Notes: generated from the letters alone by a model not told the origin. Positions 23,692 to 36,454 are shown, counted from the stretch's first letter. The stretch: 64,000 bases of DNA from Bactrocera neohumeralis (GCF_024586455.1 NC_065921.1:25858635-25922634); one strand, 5' to 3'. Made by a program: numbers and translations.

Positions 23692-24586
23692 CAGGGTTTG
23701 TCCGGAAAGTAATAGCCTTTCCCCGCGACTGTACTTCGGAGCGTGCGCGCACTGACTGGATCCGGTAGAAGGCGTTCCTAGCTAACGAGCGAGCGGCTGG
23801 TCAGTTGTCTCCGACCACCTGGAAAGTCAGGACAAACATTTTCGCGCGACGTGTTTCCGTGAGTGTTGCAAGCCGAAAATTCCTCGTTCGTTAGAGCAGA
23901 GGTACGCGATTAAATTCTGTGTGAAACTCGTTAAATCTGCGACAGAGACGTTTGATACAATCCAGCGGGCTTACTCAGATGTTGCTTTAGAAAGAAGTGG
24001 CACAAGGCCTTTTTGGAGGGCCGGGAAGGGGTCGCTGATGAAGACCGGAAGAATGAGCAAATCCAAAGTGATGCTCATTGTTTTTTTGACATCAAAGGCA
24101 TCGTAATCATCATTATGAATTTGTTCTTCTTGGACAAACCGTCAACGCCAAGTTTTACGTGGAAGTCCTTAAGAGACTCAAACGAAGAGTCAATCGGGTC
24201 CGACAAGACATCGCAGCCGATTGGAAGTTGCACCACGACAACGCCCCGGCTCACACCGCCTTTCTTGTGAACAGCTACTTAACCAAGGCCGGCATCCCAA
24301 CGCTTCGCAGCCGCCCTACAGCCCAGATGTGGCCCTCCGGACTTTTTTGTTTCCATGCCTGAAAAGGCCGATGAAAGGGGATTCAAGCAGCATGCACCTT
24401 TGCTCTCAAGGCTATTCCAGAGAATGCCTTGCGTGAAGCCTTCAATGCTTGGAAATCGCGCTGCCGGTGCTGAATCGACGCAGAAGTAGCATATTTTGAA
24501 AGTTTTTAAAGAATTGTAACGATTACGATTGGTTCAATAGATTTTTTTAAATCGACTCAGTCCTATTAGTTTCCGGACAAACCCTG
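23692..24586 (+). mobile_element. Internally deleted mariner element (895 bp)
   Basis: Inverted ends CAGGGTTTGTCCGGAAAGTAATAG (left) and its near-complement (right, 24563-24586) are each flanked by TA. The plus strand encodes transposase pieces: QRYAIKFCVKLVKSATETF and a helix-turn-helix near 23900-24000. After an internal deletion come a first-strand segment (FFDIKGIV), VLKRLKRRVNRVRQDI, and HHDNAPAHTAFLV (second catalytic Asp). A frameshift follows before the third catalytic region. A partial copy of the same family lies at 29377-29560. Confidence 0.9.
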
Positions 24587-25675
24587 TATTGTTTTCAATG
24601 AGACAATACTTTTTTGGAGTTGGTCTTTATGACCGCCGTTGCTGTATATATACTTAAAAAGTGAGTAAGTCTCCGGAACAACGTTTGGAAGTCGTGCAAA
24701 TTTTTTACCAATATAATTTTCAGCGTTCCCATAACAGTTAAGTCTACTTATTCGGAATAACCTCGGATTTTTTATCTGGTGGACGGTCAAATGGGCAGTT
24801 TTGCTGCAAATTATTCAAAAATGTATTCTTATAGAACTACAACAAAAACTAGCGTCTCATATAAAGATGCAAAATCGCGGGATTACATCTACCTTTATAC
24901 CTTGGCATATACATATATAACCTCAGCGCAGATACCAGAAAGTGGTGGAAAACTCTTAAACTAAATACGTTATTACCCTTATCAGGTTGGACTTATGAAA
25001 AAACGTTAAAGGGATATGCAATCCGTCGCCACTTTTCTAACTTAAGGCCTAGTTCTTGCTTTATAAGTTAACTAACGCCGCACAGTGCGATTTAACAAGG
25101 CTGGACTGAGAATTTATTTGTGGGGTTATGTGAAGTCGCTTGTCTACACAGATACACCGGAGACGATTAACGCTTTGAGAGGAGATATTCCCCGCTTTAT
25201 TGCTAACATATGACCCCAATTGCTGTAAAAAGTAGTCGAAAAGCTTCTCGGCTGGAATATAATCCAGCCAGCTGCGGCGGTCACTTCTCGGAAATCACTT
25301 TTAAAACTTAATGACAAACCCTTATCTTTATAATAAAGCTAAATTCTTGGCCATAACAAATTCATACAAGTATATTAAATTTTTTTATGCATTTTCAAAA
25401 ATATTTTTTTATTATCGACCGTTTGCCACTTGTATTTGTTCCACTAAATCCACTGGGGACACTTTAACTTGTTTACAACGGAATCGAGACATTGACAAGT
25501 AAACAAAGTTTTTCTATGATCATTGTCAAATGAATAAAAATATAAACAAATTTACATACCGCACAAACAACCAAATAGTAACAAACAGTATTCCGTTAAC
25601 ACGGCGAATAAGAAATTACAAAATAAAAAGGAAAAAACAAAAATCCTTTGTTGTGACCAAAAATATAATTTAAAA

Positions 25676-28482
25676 ATGTAAGCAATTAAAAATTCTTTCG
25701 ATTTTCAGTATAATTATATAAATTTGTTTAAATATTTGTAATAATCATTGCACTTAATTTAGGGCTTTGCTGCAAGTTCCACCAAATACCGAACAAGCCA
25801 TTGTGCTGAATACGCCCAATCGCAATGAGATACTCAAGGACGGACTGCCAACACACACAAAATACAAAATCCTGGGCCGTGGCGCCTTTGGCACCGTCTT
25901 CAAAGCGATTTATCGAGGTAAAAAGGCTTTTATTTTGTTTATGAATAATTATTTACAAACAAAATTTTCGAAGCTTAAATTGTTTATTGCTCACTTTGAA
26001 GTTATATTTGTGTGAAAAAGACATTTCACGTGGAATTGAAAGAAAGTAAATTGCTTGTAAGAAATTGAGGGTAAATTTACTGTGTGGCCAAATGCTAATA
26101 ATAATTTTTATACCCTGAACAGGGTATATGAAGTTTGCTACGAAGTTTGTAACACCCAGAAGGAAGCGTCGGAGATCCTATAAAGTATATATGTATATAA
26201 ATGATCAGTATGTTGAGCTGAGTCGATTTAGCCATGTCCGATCGACCGTCTGTCTGTATATATACGAACTAGTCCCTCAGTTTTTAAGATATCGCTTTGA
26301 AATTTTGTAAACGTCATTTTCTCTTCAAGAAGCTGCTCATTTATCGGACCGATATAACATACATACATAGTTGCCATACAAACTGAACGATCGGAAACAA
26401 GTTCTTCTATGGAAAACTTTCACATTTGACAATGTATCTTCACAAAAGTTCGCACAGGTTATTTTCTATGGTAATAATGTAATATACGAAAAATTGTTTA
26501 GATCGGCTTCCTATAGCATACAGCTGCCATACAAACTGAACGATCGGGAAAAGTTCTTGTATGGAAAACTTTTGCATTTGACAAGATATATTCACGAAAT
26601 TTGGTACGAGTTATTGTTTATTGAAATTATGTGATATCGGAAGAAATTGTTCAGATCGGCTTACTATAGCATATAGCTGCCATACAAACTGAACACATAG
26701 TTACTAAAATAAATGCACCTGTGAAGGGTATATTAGCTTCGGTGCAGCCTAAGTTAACGTTTTTTTTGTTTTTGTTTAAAAATGCACGAAAATTAATTTA
26801 TTAAAAATTATTTACATAATTATGTACCCGAAGGTCAACCGGTGGCTGTGAAGATCGTGCGAAATGTGAGCAAAGCGAATGCCCAATCGATGCGCAGTGA
26901 AATGCATATTTTGGGCTGGAAGCACCGCAATATTATACGAATTTTAAAAGTAAGACTATTTTTTCCAATATTCAGATGTTTGGAAATGTATAACTTTAAA
27001 AGCACGTGTGTTTTTTAAGGTTGAAACTACGCTGAATTTCGGCATTGTCATAATGGAGAGGTTGGTGGGTCAAAGTTTGCAAGATGTACTTGAGGCCACA
27101 GTGCTGCCACTGGAACATAGAATTTAGTGAGTATATAATTTTAGGTTTTTTTTTAAATAATTTTTAGAGGTAGAATGCGGTAACCTATAAAAGGTCCCAG
27201 GATCAACTCAAAATAGTTAGAATATATATTTTTTAATGAATGGTCGCGCCGTAATTTCGCACTGAAAATCCGATTCTGATTTGCCGGAACAAAACTTATT
27301 AAGAGATGAGTTAAGGAAGTTAGTTTGTAATTCTTTAAAGCTCTAAAAGGTATATTGAGTGACCTAATCTCTCAACTCGAATCCGTCGTGTCAAAAAAAC
27401 TCGCATTAACCGAACTAATATACAGTGTTAGGGCTAAATTTGCTCTTATGTCTCTCTCTCTCTCTCTCTTCTCTCTAAGCATAACACTGGACATTCTGTC
27501 GGCCCTATCTTATTGCCACAAGCAGAATCTACTACATCTTGATGTAAAACCACAGAACGTGTTGATATCTTTCGTTGGTGTACAACAACATTTACGTGAT
27601 GAAACACTAACAACTGCTTTCAGTCGCCGGCAATATGTCTGTAAACTTTGCGATTTTGGTGCTTCCTTGAAGATAGACTCTCCGATGACGTCACCTAAAG
27701 GCAATGCGCGCGTAAATATTGCATTACAAATTTTAGCAGACATAAAGTATTAATTGTAACTTTTAAAATTTTAGGGCACCGTGCGTTACATGTCTCCCGA
27801 AGCATTACGTGAGGAACCGCTCACACCGGCCACCGACATCTACTCACTGGGCATCACCATGTGGCAAATGCGGCAGCGTCGTTTACCTTACCACATCATT
27901 GCGTGCAATGAAGTGGTCGCCTATCAGGTCGTCAAAAATAAGCTACGTCCCGATAGCGCAGCTCCAACCAATCCAACAAACTGCACAAGTGTGGTGCATA
28001 CGACCATGGATCGGCATCATAAATGCTATTGTGCCAACCTGACAGCGGAGGAGATCACTTATCATTCATTGGTGCATCTGACGAATGTACTTAATCGCAC
28101 CAAACAACCCGAAGAACAGTTGCGCTTCTCTGATTGCAGTGCGGAAGAGTTACATCAGTCGGCTGATCGTCGGCCATTCGCCTCATTAAATGCGAAAATG
28201 AATGTTATGCGTAATTTAAGCAACGAATTGAATTGCAGTAAGTCGCCGATTGCCCAGAAGTCGCCAACAAATAAAAAACCAATAATAACACGACAGCAAC
28301 AACAACGCAGCACGATGGGTGATGTTGTGGATCTGTTAGTGTTGTTTGAGGATATATTGCGCCTGCACGATCGCGACAAGGAACAAAGTTATGAAGCGAT
28401 TTACAAAGCTTGCTGGTGTGACGAGCCGATGTTGCGACCGAACGCTTTGTTGTTGCGCAAACGCTTGGTAGAGTTGCTGTAG
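25676..28482 (+). CDS. mos: Mos serine/threonine protein kinase
   Basis: Mos is a germline MAP kinase kinase kinase that phosphorylates MEK during oocyte meiosis. Six coding pieces (25676-25677, 25763-25917, 26834-26949, 27020-27126, 27480-27711, 27775-28482) join to 439 residues. The start codon is split: AT ends the leader exon at a GTAAGC donor, and the next exon supplies G. Kinase motifs are complete: glycine loop GRGAFGTV (39-46), Lys59 in VAVK, Glu75, the Mos-type HLDVKPQN (146-153, with Leu replacing the usual Arg), DFG 185-187, and GTVRYMSPEAL (205-215). The segment after KLRPDS is unusually long (about 130 residues, low similarity) before the final CWCDEPMLRP block. The large intron 25918-26833 holds a repeat copy. 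AATAAA at 28640 follows. It lies next to Taz, as in Drosophila. Confidence 0.95.
26109..26760 (+). repeat. Hairpin-ended dispersed repeat inside a mos intron
   Basis: The left terminus is a perfect palindrome TATACCCTG-AA-CAGGGTATA (26109-26128). The right terminus is a slightly decayed AGCTTCGGTGCAGCCTAAG (26736-26753). Three internal units carry TGCCATACAAACTGAACG at 26372, 26525 and 26678, exactly 153 bp apart. No coding capacity is visible. It sits in the intron 25918-26833 and makes up about 70% of it. Confidence 0.85.
27451..27476 (+). repeat. (TC)n microsatellite forming the mos exon 5 pyrimidine tract
   Basis: A nearly pure TC repeat directly precedes the acceptor AAG|C at 27479/27480 of mos, so the splice signal's pyrimidine tract is a microsatellite. 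Confidence 0.85.
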
Positions 28483-29196
28483 TACTACTTTATTATTTTA
28501 TGTATTATATAATGCATTATTATGAGATATGTGTAAATGGCACTTTCATAACAAATGCTCTTTTATTGTAGTTTATAGTTTAATATGTCGTTAACCACTA
28601 GTTTTATTTTCAAATTGTAAGTTTTTAAAAAGCTCACGAAATAAATATGCGTATTAATTTTAGTTAGATTATACACAATTTGTTCAATGTTTCTTCGACA
28701 AAAACATATCACTTTAAAATTTTACACACATTCATTTGTAAGAACCGCCGATATCGGACCACTCTGGCATATAATAGAGGACCTGTCCATGCTTTACTGT
28801 GGCTGATACATAGGGGGTACTACTAATACGAGTACCATCTATATGATTTCTAGTCGGGCTCTACCTTTAAAAGGTACGCATAAAAATTTGGCAACTGAGG
28901 AACTACTAGCTAATGAGATATAGAATTTTGGGTGAAGCAACTTATGTTAGTTTATAAAAAAGGATTAAAAAGCATTTCGTGTGTTAATAAAGCATTGCTT
29001 TTTAGGGGAAAAAATACTGTTGATTTTGGGCTCTGCACCAGGCAAATAAACCTTTGTAAAGAGATTTGCAAGGCGAAATGAGCACCAAGGTCAATGAAGG
29101 TAGTGGACGCTCTGTGCCAAGTGGGTGCCGCGCAAGTTCATAATCCAAAAAACAACGAATTGCTGATTCTGAGGAATGTTTGAGTGCTTTCTATAT

Positions 29197-29305
29197 GCAC
29201 GCTCGCCGCCCCGGCCGGCCGGTGCCACCGCAAACGCTACGTCCCGCAATTTTTAAATCTGTAATATCTTCGAAAATATTCATTTAAATCAAATCGCTTC
29301 GAAAT
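29197..29305 (+). repeat. Left copy of a paired repeat (GC-rich head, AT-rich tail)
   Basis: GCACGCTC, then a CCGGCCGGCCGG run, then CGCAATTTTTAAATCTGTAATATCTTCGAAAATATTC. The same order recurs at 29930-30020. A mariner end (29377-29560) has landed between them. This may be an old transposon with direct-repeat ends, unclassified. Confidence 0.5.
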
Positions 29306-29376
29306 TTAGCCATTATTTGTCGTAAAAGTAAATGACAAAAAATTTTTTTTTTGATATCCATAAGAGATAGACTGAC

Positions 29377-29560
29377 AGGGTTTGTCCGGAAAGTAATAGG
29401 ACTGCGTCGATGTAAAAAAAAATTAATTGAACCAATCGTTCAATTGCGATTGTCTATACAGTTCTTTAAAAATTTTCCAAATAGGCTCCTTTTGGTTTGG
29501 ACGACAGAGGGGGTCTCAAAATGCTTGCTTTTCATCGGCCTTTTCAGGCAAGGAAACAAA
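29377..29560 (-). mobile_element. Solo terminal fragment of the 23.7 kb mariner family
   Basis: It starts CAGGGTTTGTCCGGAAAGTAATAG and reads as the reverse complement of the 3' end of the element at 23692-24586, including the poly-T and AATTGAACCAATCG segment and the decayed CTTTTCATCGGCCTTTTCAGGCA coding end. The other terminus is missing. Confidence 0.8.
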
Positions 29561-29929
29561 AATGTATACATAAGTACTTATTAGTATTATTACAATTCTT
29601 TTTTTAAGTAAAAAAATATTTATGATTCTTGCAAACATGAATTTTAAACAAATGCTTACGATTTGAAGTATAATTTTTGTATGCATGAATGGTATTGAAT
29701 TTTAACATAAAGAGATAAAATGTCCCATGTCTGTCCCCTGGTTCCAAGTTACCTCCGCACCAATTTTCAGCCAAATCGGATCAGCCGTTCTTCAGTTATA
29801 AGTAGTGTAACTAATACGGCTTTATACATTGTTGTTTTCCTCGCTAGAGAGCTCCGATAATAAACGTGTCCGGTCGCTGCTAAATTAAAAGTGCTATGGG
29901 GAGACCGCGGTCTCCGATGCGCTATTTAT

Positions 29930-30020
29930 AGGCACGCTCCCGTTGCCCTGGTCGGCCGGTAACGCTAGGCCCGCAATTTTTAAATCTGTAATATCTTCGA
30001 AAATATTCGTTTAAATCATA
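29930..30020 (+). repeat. Right copy of the paired repeat
   Basis: This is the direct counterpart of 29197-29305 (GGCACGCTCC, GGCCGGTAACGCTAGG, CGCAATTTTTAAATCTG). A decayed hairpin-family fragment follows to about 30160 (TAGCTGCCGTACACACTGAACGATC near 30081). Confidence 0.5.
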
Positions 30021-30719
30021 TGCTGCCATATAGATCATATAGATATAGGTACAGAGAAAGCGACTTTGTTTTATACTATGTAGCTGCCGTACACACTGAA
30101 CGATCAATATGAAGTTCTTGTATGAACAACTTTTTTATTTGTAAAGCGTATTCTAGCTTCGATTTTGGTTTTATTCCATATTATTATTTACTAGTACAAC
30201 AATGCCGATTCTCATTACTACTATTAAACTTTCCAAAATAACACTATAATAATAAAATTGAAATTCAAGTACACTTATTTAAACTATTTAAACACTTGGG
30301 TTCCCGATTGTAATAGCTATGCATATTGCTATTACGTAACTTATTTTCTTCCACCGAGTTTAGATAAAATATTTCCATTTGCATTTATGTATAACCATAA
30401 ATTTCAATATTTACTTTCCACAAAAACATAAATACATACATATATCGATTGATTGTTGTTGTACTTACTATTATTTGCCATTTCCGATATTGAAACCAGA
30501 CCATATCCGTTGCTAAAAATAATGGCACAGCAAATTTAACTTTTATCGTGAGCCAAAAATGTAATTTCTTAAATCAATGACAGCAACTGAATTGGTATTT
30601 AGAAATTGTGAAATTCCATTTATTCGAAACTCACTAATTGTTCTAATTTCCATTAAACGATTTTATTGGCAAACTTTTTCTCTTAATACTGATTTACTTT
30701 CGATGCAAGTGCCTGCTTT

Positions 30720-31085
30720 CACATTTGACACTCTCATTTTGCAGATTTATTAATGAATTTAATTTAATACTTTTTTTCACACAAAACTTCATATACACTT
30801 TTCGAAGCGCACTATTTATGTGCTATTCTTCTTTAAAAGAGGAAAAACACTTTAATACTTTTACACTTTTGAATTGATAATTTAGCAAATTTTTTTATTC
30901 GGCTGCGATCGCTTTTGGCCTTTTCACTTTGCACATTGATTATTTAACTTAATGCTTTTTCTTCAGACCATGCTGCATATACACTTTGCGAAGCATACTT
31001 TTTCACTTGTAATTACTCTTTAAAATAATAAAAATAACACTTTTACGCTTTTAAATTGAAAATTTAACAACCTGCACTTTTCACT
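30720..31085 (+). repeat. Two-copy degenerate tandem duplication
   Basis: A unit with TTTAATACTTTTT...CTTCATATACACTTTTCGAAGCGCACT...ACACTTTTACACTTTTGAATTGA (about 30730-30885) recurs as TTAATGCTTTTTCTTC...GCATATACACTTTGCGAAGCATACT...ACACTTTTACGCTTTTAAATTGA (about 30930-31065). The period is about 190 bp. No coding content is seen. Confidence 0.55.
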
Positions 31086-31329
31086 GGTGTTTACACATTC
31101 ATTGACATTTTACTATTTGTAAACAAACTATCCCGCTACTTTCTGCGTTGCCAACCACTTATGCGGGTTCCGTTCCAAATTGCTATGTTGTTCCAAACTG
31201 ATTAATGCAAACAGCTGTGATTCCAGCCGTTGTGTAGAAAAAATATTAAATTTGCTTTTAAAATTTGTGTGTCGTTGGTAAAAGTATGAGAGATAATAAT
31301 TTTTTTGTTTGTAGTTAACATGAACATGT

Positions 31330-34080
31330 TGCAATAATAAAATTGCGTGATAAATTGCTTGCGTGTGCGCTTACCAAATTGAATTTAAATACATACTATT
31401 GCAGACTAATGAATTGTTTTTTTGTTCTCAATGTACACACCATAAATTATTTGGAGTGAATGTCTAAAACGTAGTAATCCTTTAGCGCCTCCGGGATATG
31501 TATGCGTGTGTTTTTCGATAACTTTGATATTAAAACGCCTGTTAATTTTTCCTCAGACTATCAATCACTTAAACTTTCGTTATTAAGTGACCTTATTAAT
31601 CTTACCTCAGTGTATCAATTAATAAAACTACAACAATTATTAAATTTAATATTATTAATTTTATTTTTTCGTTCGATTTTCATTCAGTGTATGTATTTAT
31701 TTGTATGTATTAATTTCATTCATCATAAGTGTTATGTTTATAGTTTTCTTTTAAATAAATATCTAATAGACATTTTAAATAAAAATAAAAATATGTTTTA
31801 ACAGAAAATACATAGTAGTATTTAATAGTATACAAGTATGTAGTAAATAGTAGGTAAACTTTTAGCAACTAACTACACAGAGAAAAACCTAAATATATAT
31901 ACTTATACATATGTGATCGCTAAATAGTATATAATATATTACAGTTTACATACTAAATCTAAGATCTTTAACGTCGCTAATACACTAAAATATACAAATA
32001 CGAATATATATATATAATTTTTATAATATATGTAGTAGTGTTTATTAAACCATACAAACTTTAGACTGACAGTAAGTAGTTTGTCTAAAATGTAATTAAG
32101 CATAGTAATTTAGTAGTGTTTAGTGTTTAACATTTTGTACTGACTACGCTACCAAGAAGGAGGAAAGAGGGAATAAACTGCGTTAAATAACTTGATCTAC
32201 ATACATGTTTACATATGTATGTATGTGTATGCTGTACTGTAGGTAAATAAGTAGTTGTTGGCTTACTTAATTTTGTTTGTAGTTAGTGTTAATTTGTGGT
32301 TTCATTCGGCGTTACTTAGCTCTTCAAATACTTAACTATTATATGCTTGTAAATATTTAATCATTACCACACTACATACTTATGCATGTGTGTATGCTGT
32401 AGTAGATGTATGTATGTAATACTTATGCACTTGTATTGTTATTGTTTACTAATATATTGTTGTCAATTGCATCATAAGTAGGATTCTTTCCAAATTGTCT
32501 ATCGTGAAATGCCGAAAATGCAACGTTCAGTTGGCAGTGGTGTGTATAGTTTACAAAAAATTCGCCACTTTCACACTACACGCTACAAATTCGCATTATC
32601 TTTAGTTGGTATATTACTTTTCAGTTTTATTTTTTTATTTTTAAATACGCACAAGTACGTTGAAGGTGTACCGCTAACAATTTGCATGGAATATATGTTT
32701 TAATTATTATGTAGAAACCGTTATAACAATATATTTTTATGCTAACTTGCTTATTTGCTATTGCAATACTATTTGTTATTGTTTTTAATTTGTTATAAAT
32801 TTAGTTTATTGTTTGCTGACTTGAGTTTATATATCTTTTACGCTACTCTATTGGTTTTATCGTCAAATTTTAGTTCGTCTGTTCGTTTGCTATCGCTTAC
32901 AAATTGTTATACGTTTTATAAAAAGTTGTTGTTGTTTACTATATTTATTGACTACTACATAACTGCTATGTTTAGAGTTTGTTTTATTGATTTCTTTGTC
33001 TAAACGTTATTTTATATTTATTTTAGTTATTTTATGATTTCTGTTTACTTTTTTACTATTTCTGTTTAATTTTGTGCGGAAGACTACTTAACTTTAATAG
33101 TTTACATGATGTGACATAAGATTTTTTATCATTCGTTCAGCTACATACTTTACACCCTCCGTTCCTTGGTTCACAAACTAATATTTTTGACATTTGTCAA
33201 AAGAAAATTTGTTTTTAAGGCTTTACTGCTACAAACTAATGGAAATATTATTTTATAAAGCCGTTAATATCAGTTCAAATTATTGTGAATACGCCGTTAT
33301 AAACAATTTATATTATATTTTTCCATAACTGCTTTAAATAATGTTTGATTATAATACAAAAAAATAATAGTCAATTAATTTTAACTGCAACAAAGCCATA
33401 AACAATTATTTGTTGAAAAATTTTCACACAAATCAAATGTAAATATATACACCTTTCATTTAAAAAATCTTTACTTTAGACAAAGACAATTTTTTTTGCA
33501 ATTTTTAGTTTGAAAAATTATAGCAAATCGCTCAGTTTAATTTTTCCTTTATCACCAATAATATTATTTTGTAATTAATTATATAAATAAATAGTAATTA
33601 TTTTGTACACAAAAAGTGTATATTAATTATTTCGAAATATTTATATTTTATATTAATTATTTTATACAAAAACAAAAAATTTATATTTCTCTCATTAATG
33701 TTTTAAATTATTTCAGAATCCCTAAAAAGTCAGATTACCATAATTAGCTTCACTTATTCAAATTAATATTTTACAAAAATTACATGCTTTGAATTTATGT
33801 ATGTGTTAATTTTTAGTGTTCTACATAGAATAAATAATGAGTGTTACTTGACTAAGTGTTGCCATTAAATATTTGATTTTTTGTGTAATTTTAAATAAAA
33901 AAAATATATTTTAAAAATATTTATTGTAGTTTTTAATTTTTTAAGGCATAGAATTAGAAAAATATGAGGTGTAAATAGAATATTTGCAAAAAAATATATA
34001 TTTTCAAATAAATATTAACTTAAATATAAAAAACAAATTAATTAAATATTAATTTAAAAATAATATTTTAAATTACATTT
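31330..34080. other. Very AT-rich intergenic DNA, no gene recognised
   Basis: ORFs here (for example near 31502-31801 and 32755-33003) are chance products of AT-rich sequence: Ile, Leu, Phe and Tyr dominate and no motif appears. It may include distal 3' UTR of the minus-strand gene that ends at 36455. No transposase or reverse transcriptase trace was seen. Confidence 0.5.
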
Positions 34081-34309
34081 CTCTACTTTTTTAACTTTTT
34101 CTTATTGAAAAATTGAAAATTTGCAAATTTAATTTTAGCTTTAAATTTTAGAACTTTTTTGAAAATTGTAAATAACAAATTTTATTTCAAGTTTTGAAAT
34201 TTAGAAATTTTTTTTTTTTTGAATTGAATGGGAAATTATTTTTAAGTTTTTGTTTTTTTTTTTTATTTTAAATTTTTGAAATTCTAACGCATTTGAAATT
34301 TTGAAAATA

Positions 34310-35090
34310 TTTTTTTATTAAATGAACTAAGTTAAAAATTGGAAATTAGCTAATTTAATTAAAAGTTTTTCAGAACTTGTTAGTTTTACACGTATTTATG
34401 TATTTGAAACTCTGATAAGATTTTTTAAATTAATTAAGTTAAAAAATTTAAAATTTGCTCATTTAATTCAAAGTTTTTGATCTTTTTGAAAGTATATTGT
34501 TTTTAATATGTTTGTGTATTTGAAATTTTCAAAACATTTTTTTATTAAATTAATTAAGTTAAACATTTTAAAAATTTTGCAAATTTAATTTTAAGTTTTT
34601 GACTTTTTTGTAAGTATTAAGTTTTGAAATTTGAAATTTTTTTATTAATTTAATTAAGTTAAAAAATTGGAATTTAAGAAGTTTAATTTGAGACTTTTGA
34701 ATGTTTTTAAAGCATTCAGTTATTCACCTATTTATGTATTTGAAATTCAGTCAAAATTTTTTTATTAATGCAAGTAAGTTAAAAAATTGAAAATTTGCTA
34801 ATTTAATTTCAAGTTTTTGAATATTTTTTTTGTAAATATTACGTTTTTCATGTGTTTATGTTATTTGAATTTATCAAAATATTTTTTTATTAATTTAATT
34901 CAGTTAAAAAAATGGAAATATGCAAATTTAATTTAAAGCTTTTTAAAATTATTAACCTATTTATGTATTTATAAGTTTGAAAATATTTTTTTATTAATTT
35001 AATTAAGTCAAAAGATCAGAAAATAGCAAATTTAAATTTTTTGAAAATATTTAGTTTTTACATATTTATGAATTTGTAACTATATTCTAC
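34310..35090 (+). repeat. Degenerate AT-rich tandem array, units about 100-125 bp
   Basis: Each unit runs TTTATTAATTTAATTAAGTTAAAAAATTG...AATTTGC(A/T)AATTTAATTT...AAGTTTTTGA...TATTTATGTATTTGAAATTTT. The AAGTT anchor recurs at 34329, 34436, 34556, 34656, 34776, about 34901 and 35005. At least one more decayed unit extends left to about 34090. It lies 1.4 kb beyond the stop of the NCKAP5-like gene. Confidence 0.8.
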
Positions 35091-36454
35091 ATATGTATGT
35101 ATATATTTCAATATACATATATATTTCAAAATGAAAAATTAATTTTACATTACATACATTTATTAATCAAATTGACTCAAAAATTATAAGTTATTAAAAT
35201 ATAAATTTGAAAATTTTAACAAGAGAAATATTACAAAATACATTTTCAAACATAAAAATGCTTTAATTGATTTTAGTTATATTTTTAATTTATATTCTAT
35301 TTATTTTATTTTATATTTTTTAATTTTAGTTTATATTTTTTTTATTTTTGATAAATATTTATAACAAAAAATAATTATTTGAAAAAAAAAAATGAGTTTA
35401 AATTACTTTTAAAATATTTTAGTATTCAATAAAGCTGGCAACACTCGGTCACATAACACTCAATGTATATATTTATCATCAGCTGTATATATTTATGCAT
35501 TTATAAATTTATAAAAAAATCCAAATTGTTAATAAATGCAAAGCTTTCGCCAAATGCATTAACAAATTATATATTTATTCGTATGTACAATGCCCATTAA
35601 AGAGTAATTTCGTTTCGAAAATAACCAACGAGTCAACTGCCACTCAACAAACCATCATTTATTCCTGTACCGAGGAAAAAACTGTACATTAGAACGGAAT
35701 TAACTGATAGGTATGTCGGTGAGTTGAAAGCATGTGTCACAACTACGCTGGCTTTCGCTATTCTGCAACCAAATGTGAGCACTCCCCACAAAACGAGGGA
35801 GTGTGGTGAAAATAGTGGAAACCACTTATCTTAATTTCAATATTTTAGATACATACATAAATATATGTATATATTGTATGTAAATGCATATATAAAAAGT
35901 GATAACTACAATATATGCTTTTTATAAACTCGTAGTACAGACAATTTGCAGGCAGTGTATTTTTATATTTCTTGATTTGCGTACGATTTTTGACTTGATG
36001 TTGAAAAAAAAAAATTTTTGAATTTCGCATTGAATTTTTTTACGCCGAAATACCATATAATTTTAATTTTTATAATATTGAAATGATTTTTTTTTTCAAA
36101 ATTACGGTATTAATTATTACAATTATTTGTTGTTGTTAGTTAGTGTTTTTGTTTAGTTTTTGTGGAGTAGGCAGTTAGTTTCACTTTTGGTGTTATTTCA
36201 TTGTTACTACTACGTGTTTATACAACAATTTGTTTTTATTGTTTTTGTTTTTAGAACTACTTTTGCGTACTCTTTCTTCGCTCAAATATCACATATAAGT
36301 CTTTTTTTATATAAATTTTGCTTAAATTAATTAACTTGTGGATTTCGCTTCAACCGTAACGGCATGATATACTATAACGGTTCAATTTCATTTTTATTGT
36401 TTTTGTTTGTTTGTTGTTATTATTACTTTATTTTATACCCTCAACCGCACTTGG

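Noticed and set aside
30470..30505. A minus-strand ATG followed after ten bases by a GTAAGT donor, possibly a first exon
   Set aside because: No matching downstream exon or gene is visible on the minus strand, and mos occupies the neighbourhood on the other strand.
31502..31801. A 99-codon ORF with hydrophobic stretches
   Set aside because: Composition is that expected from random AT-rich sequence, with no start context or splice signals.
34310..35090. CRISPR-like array of spaced repeats
   Set aside because: The units are degenerate, the spacers are not unique sequence, and the host is a fly; this is ordinary tandem repeat decay.
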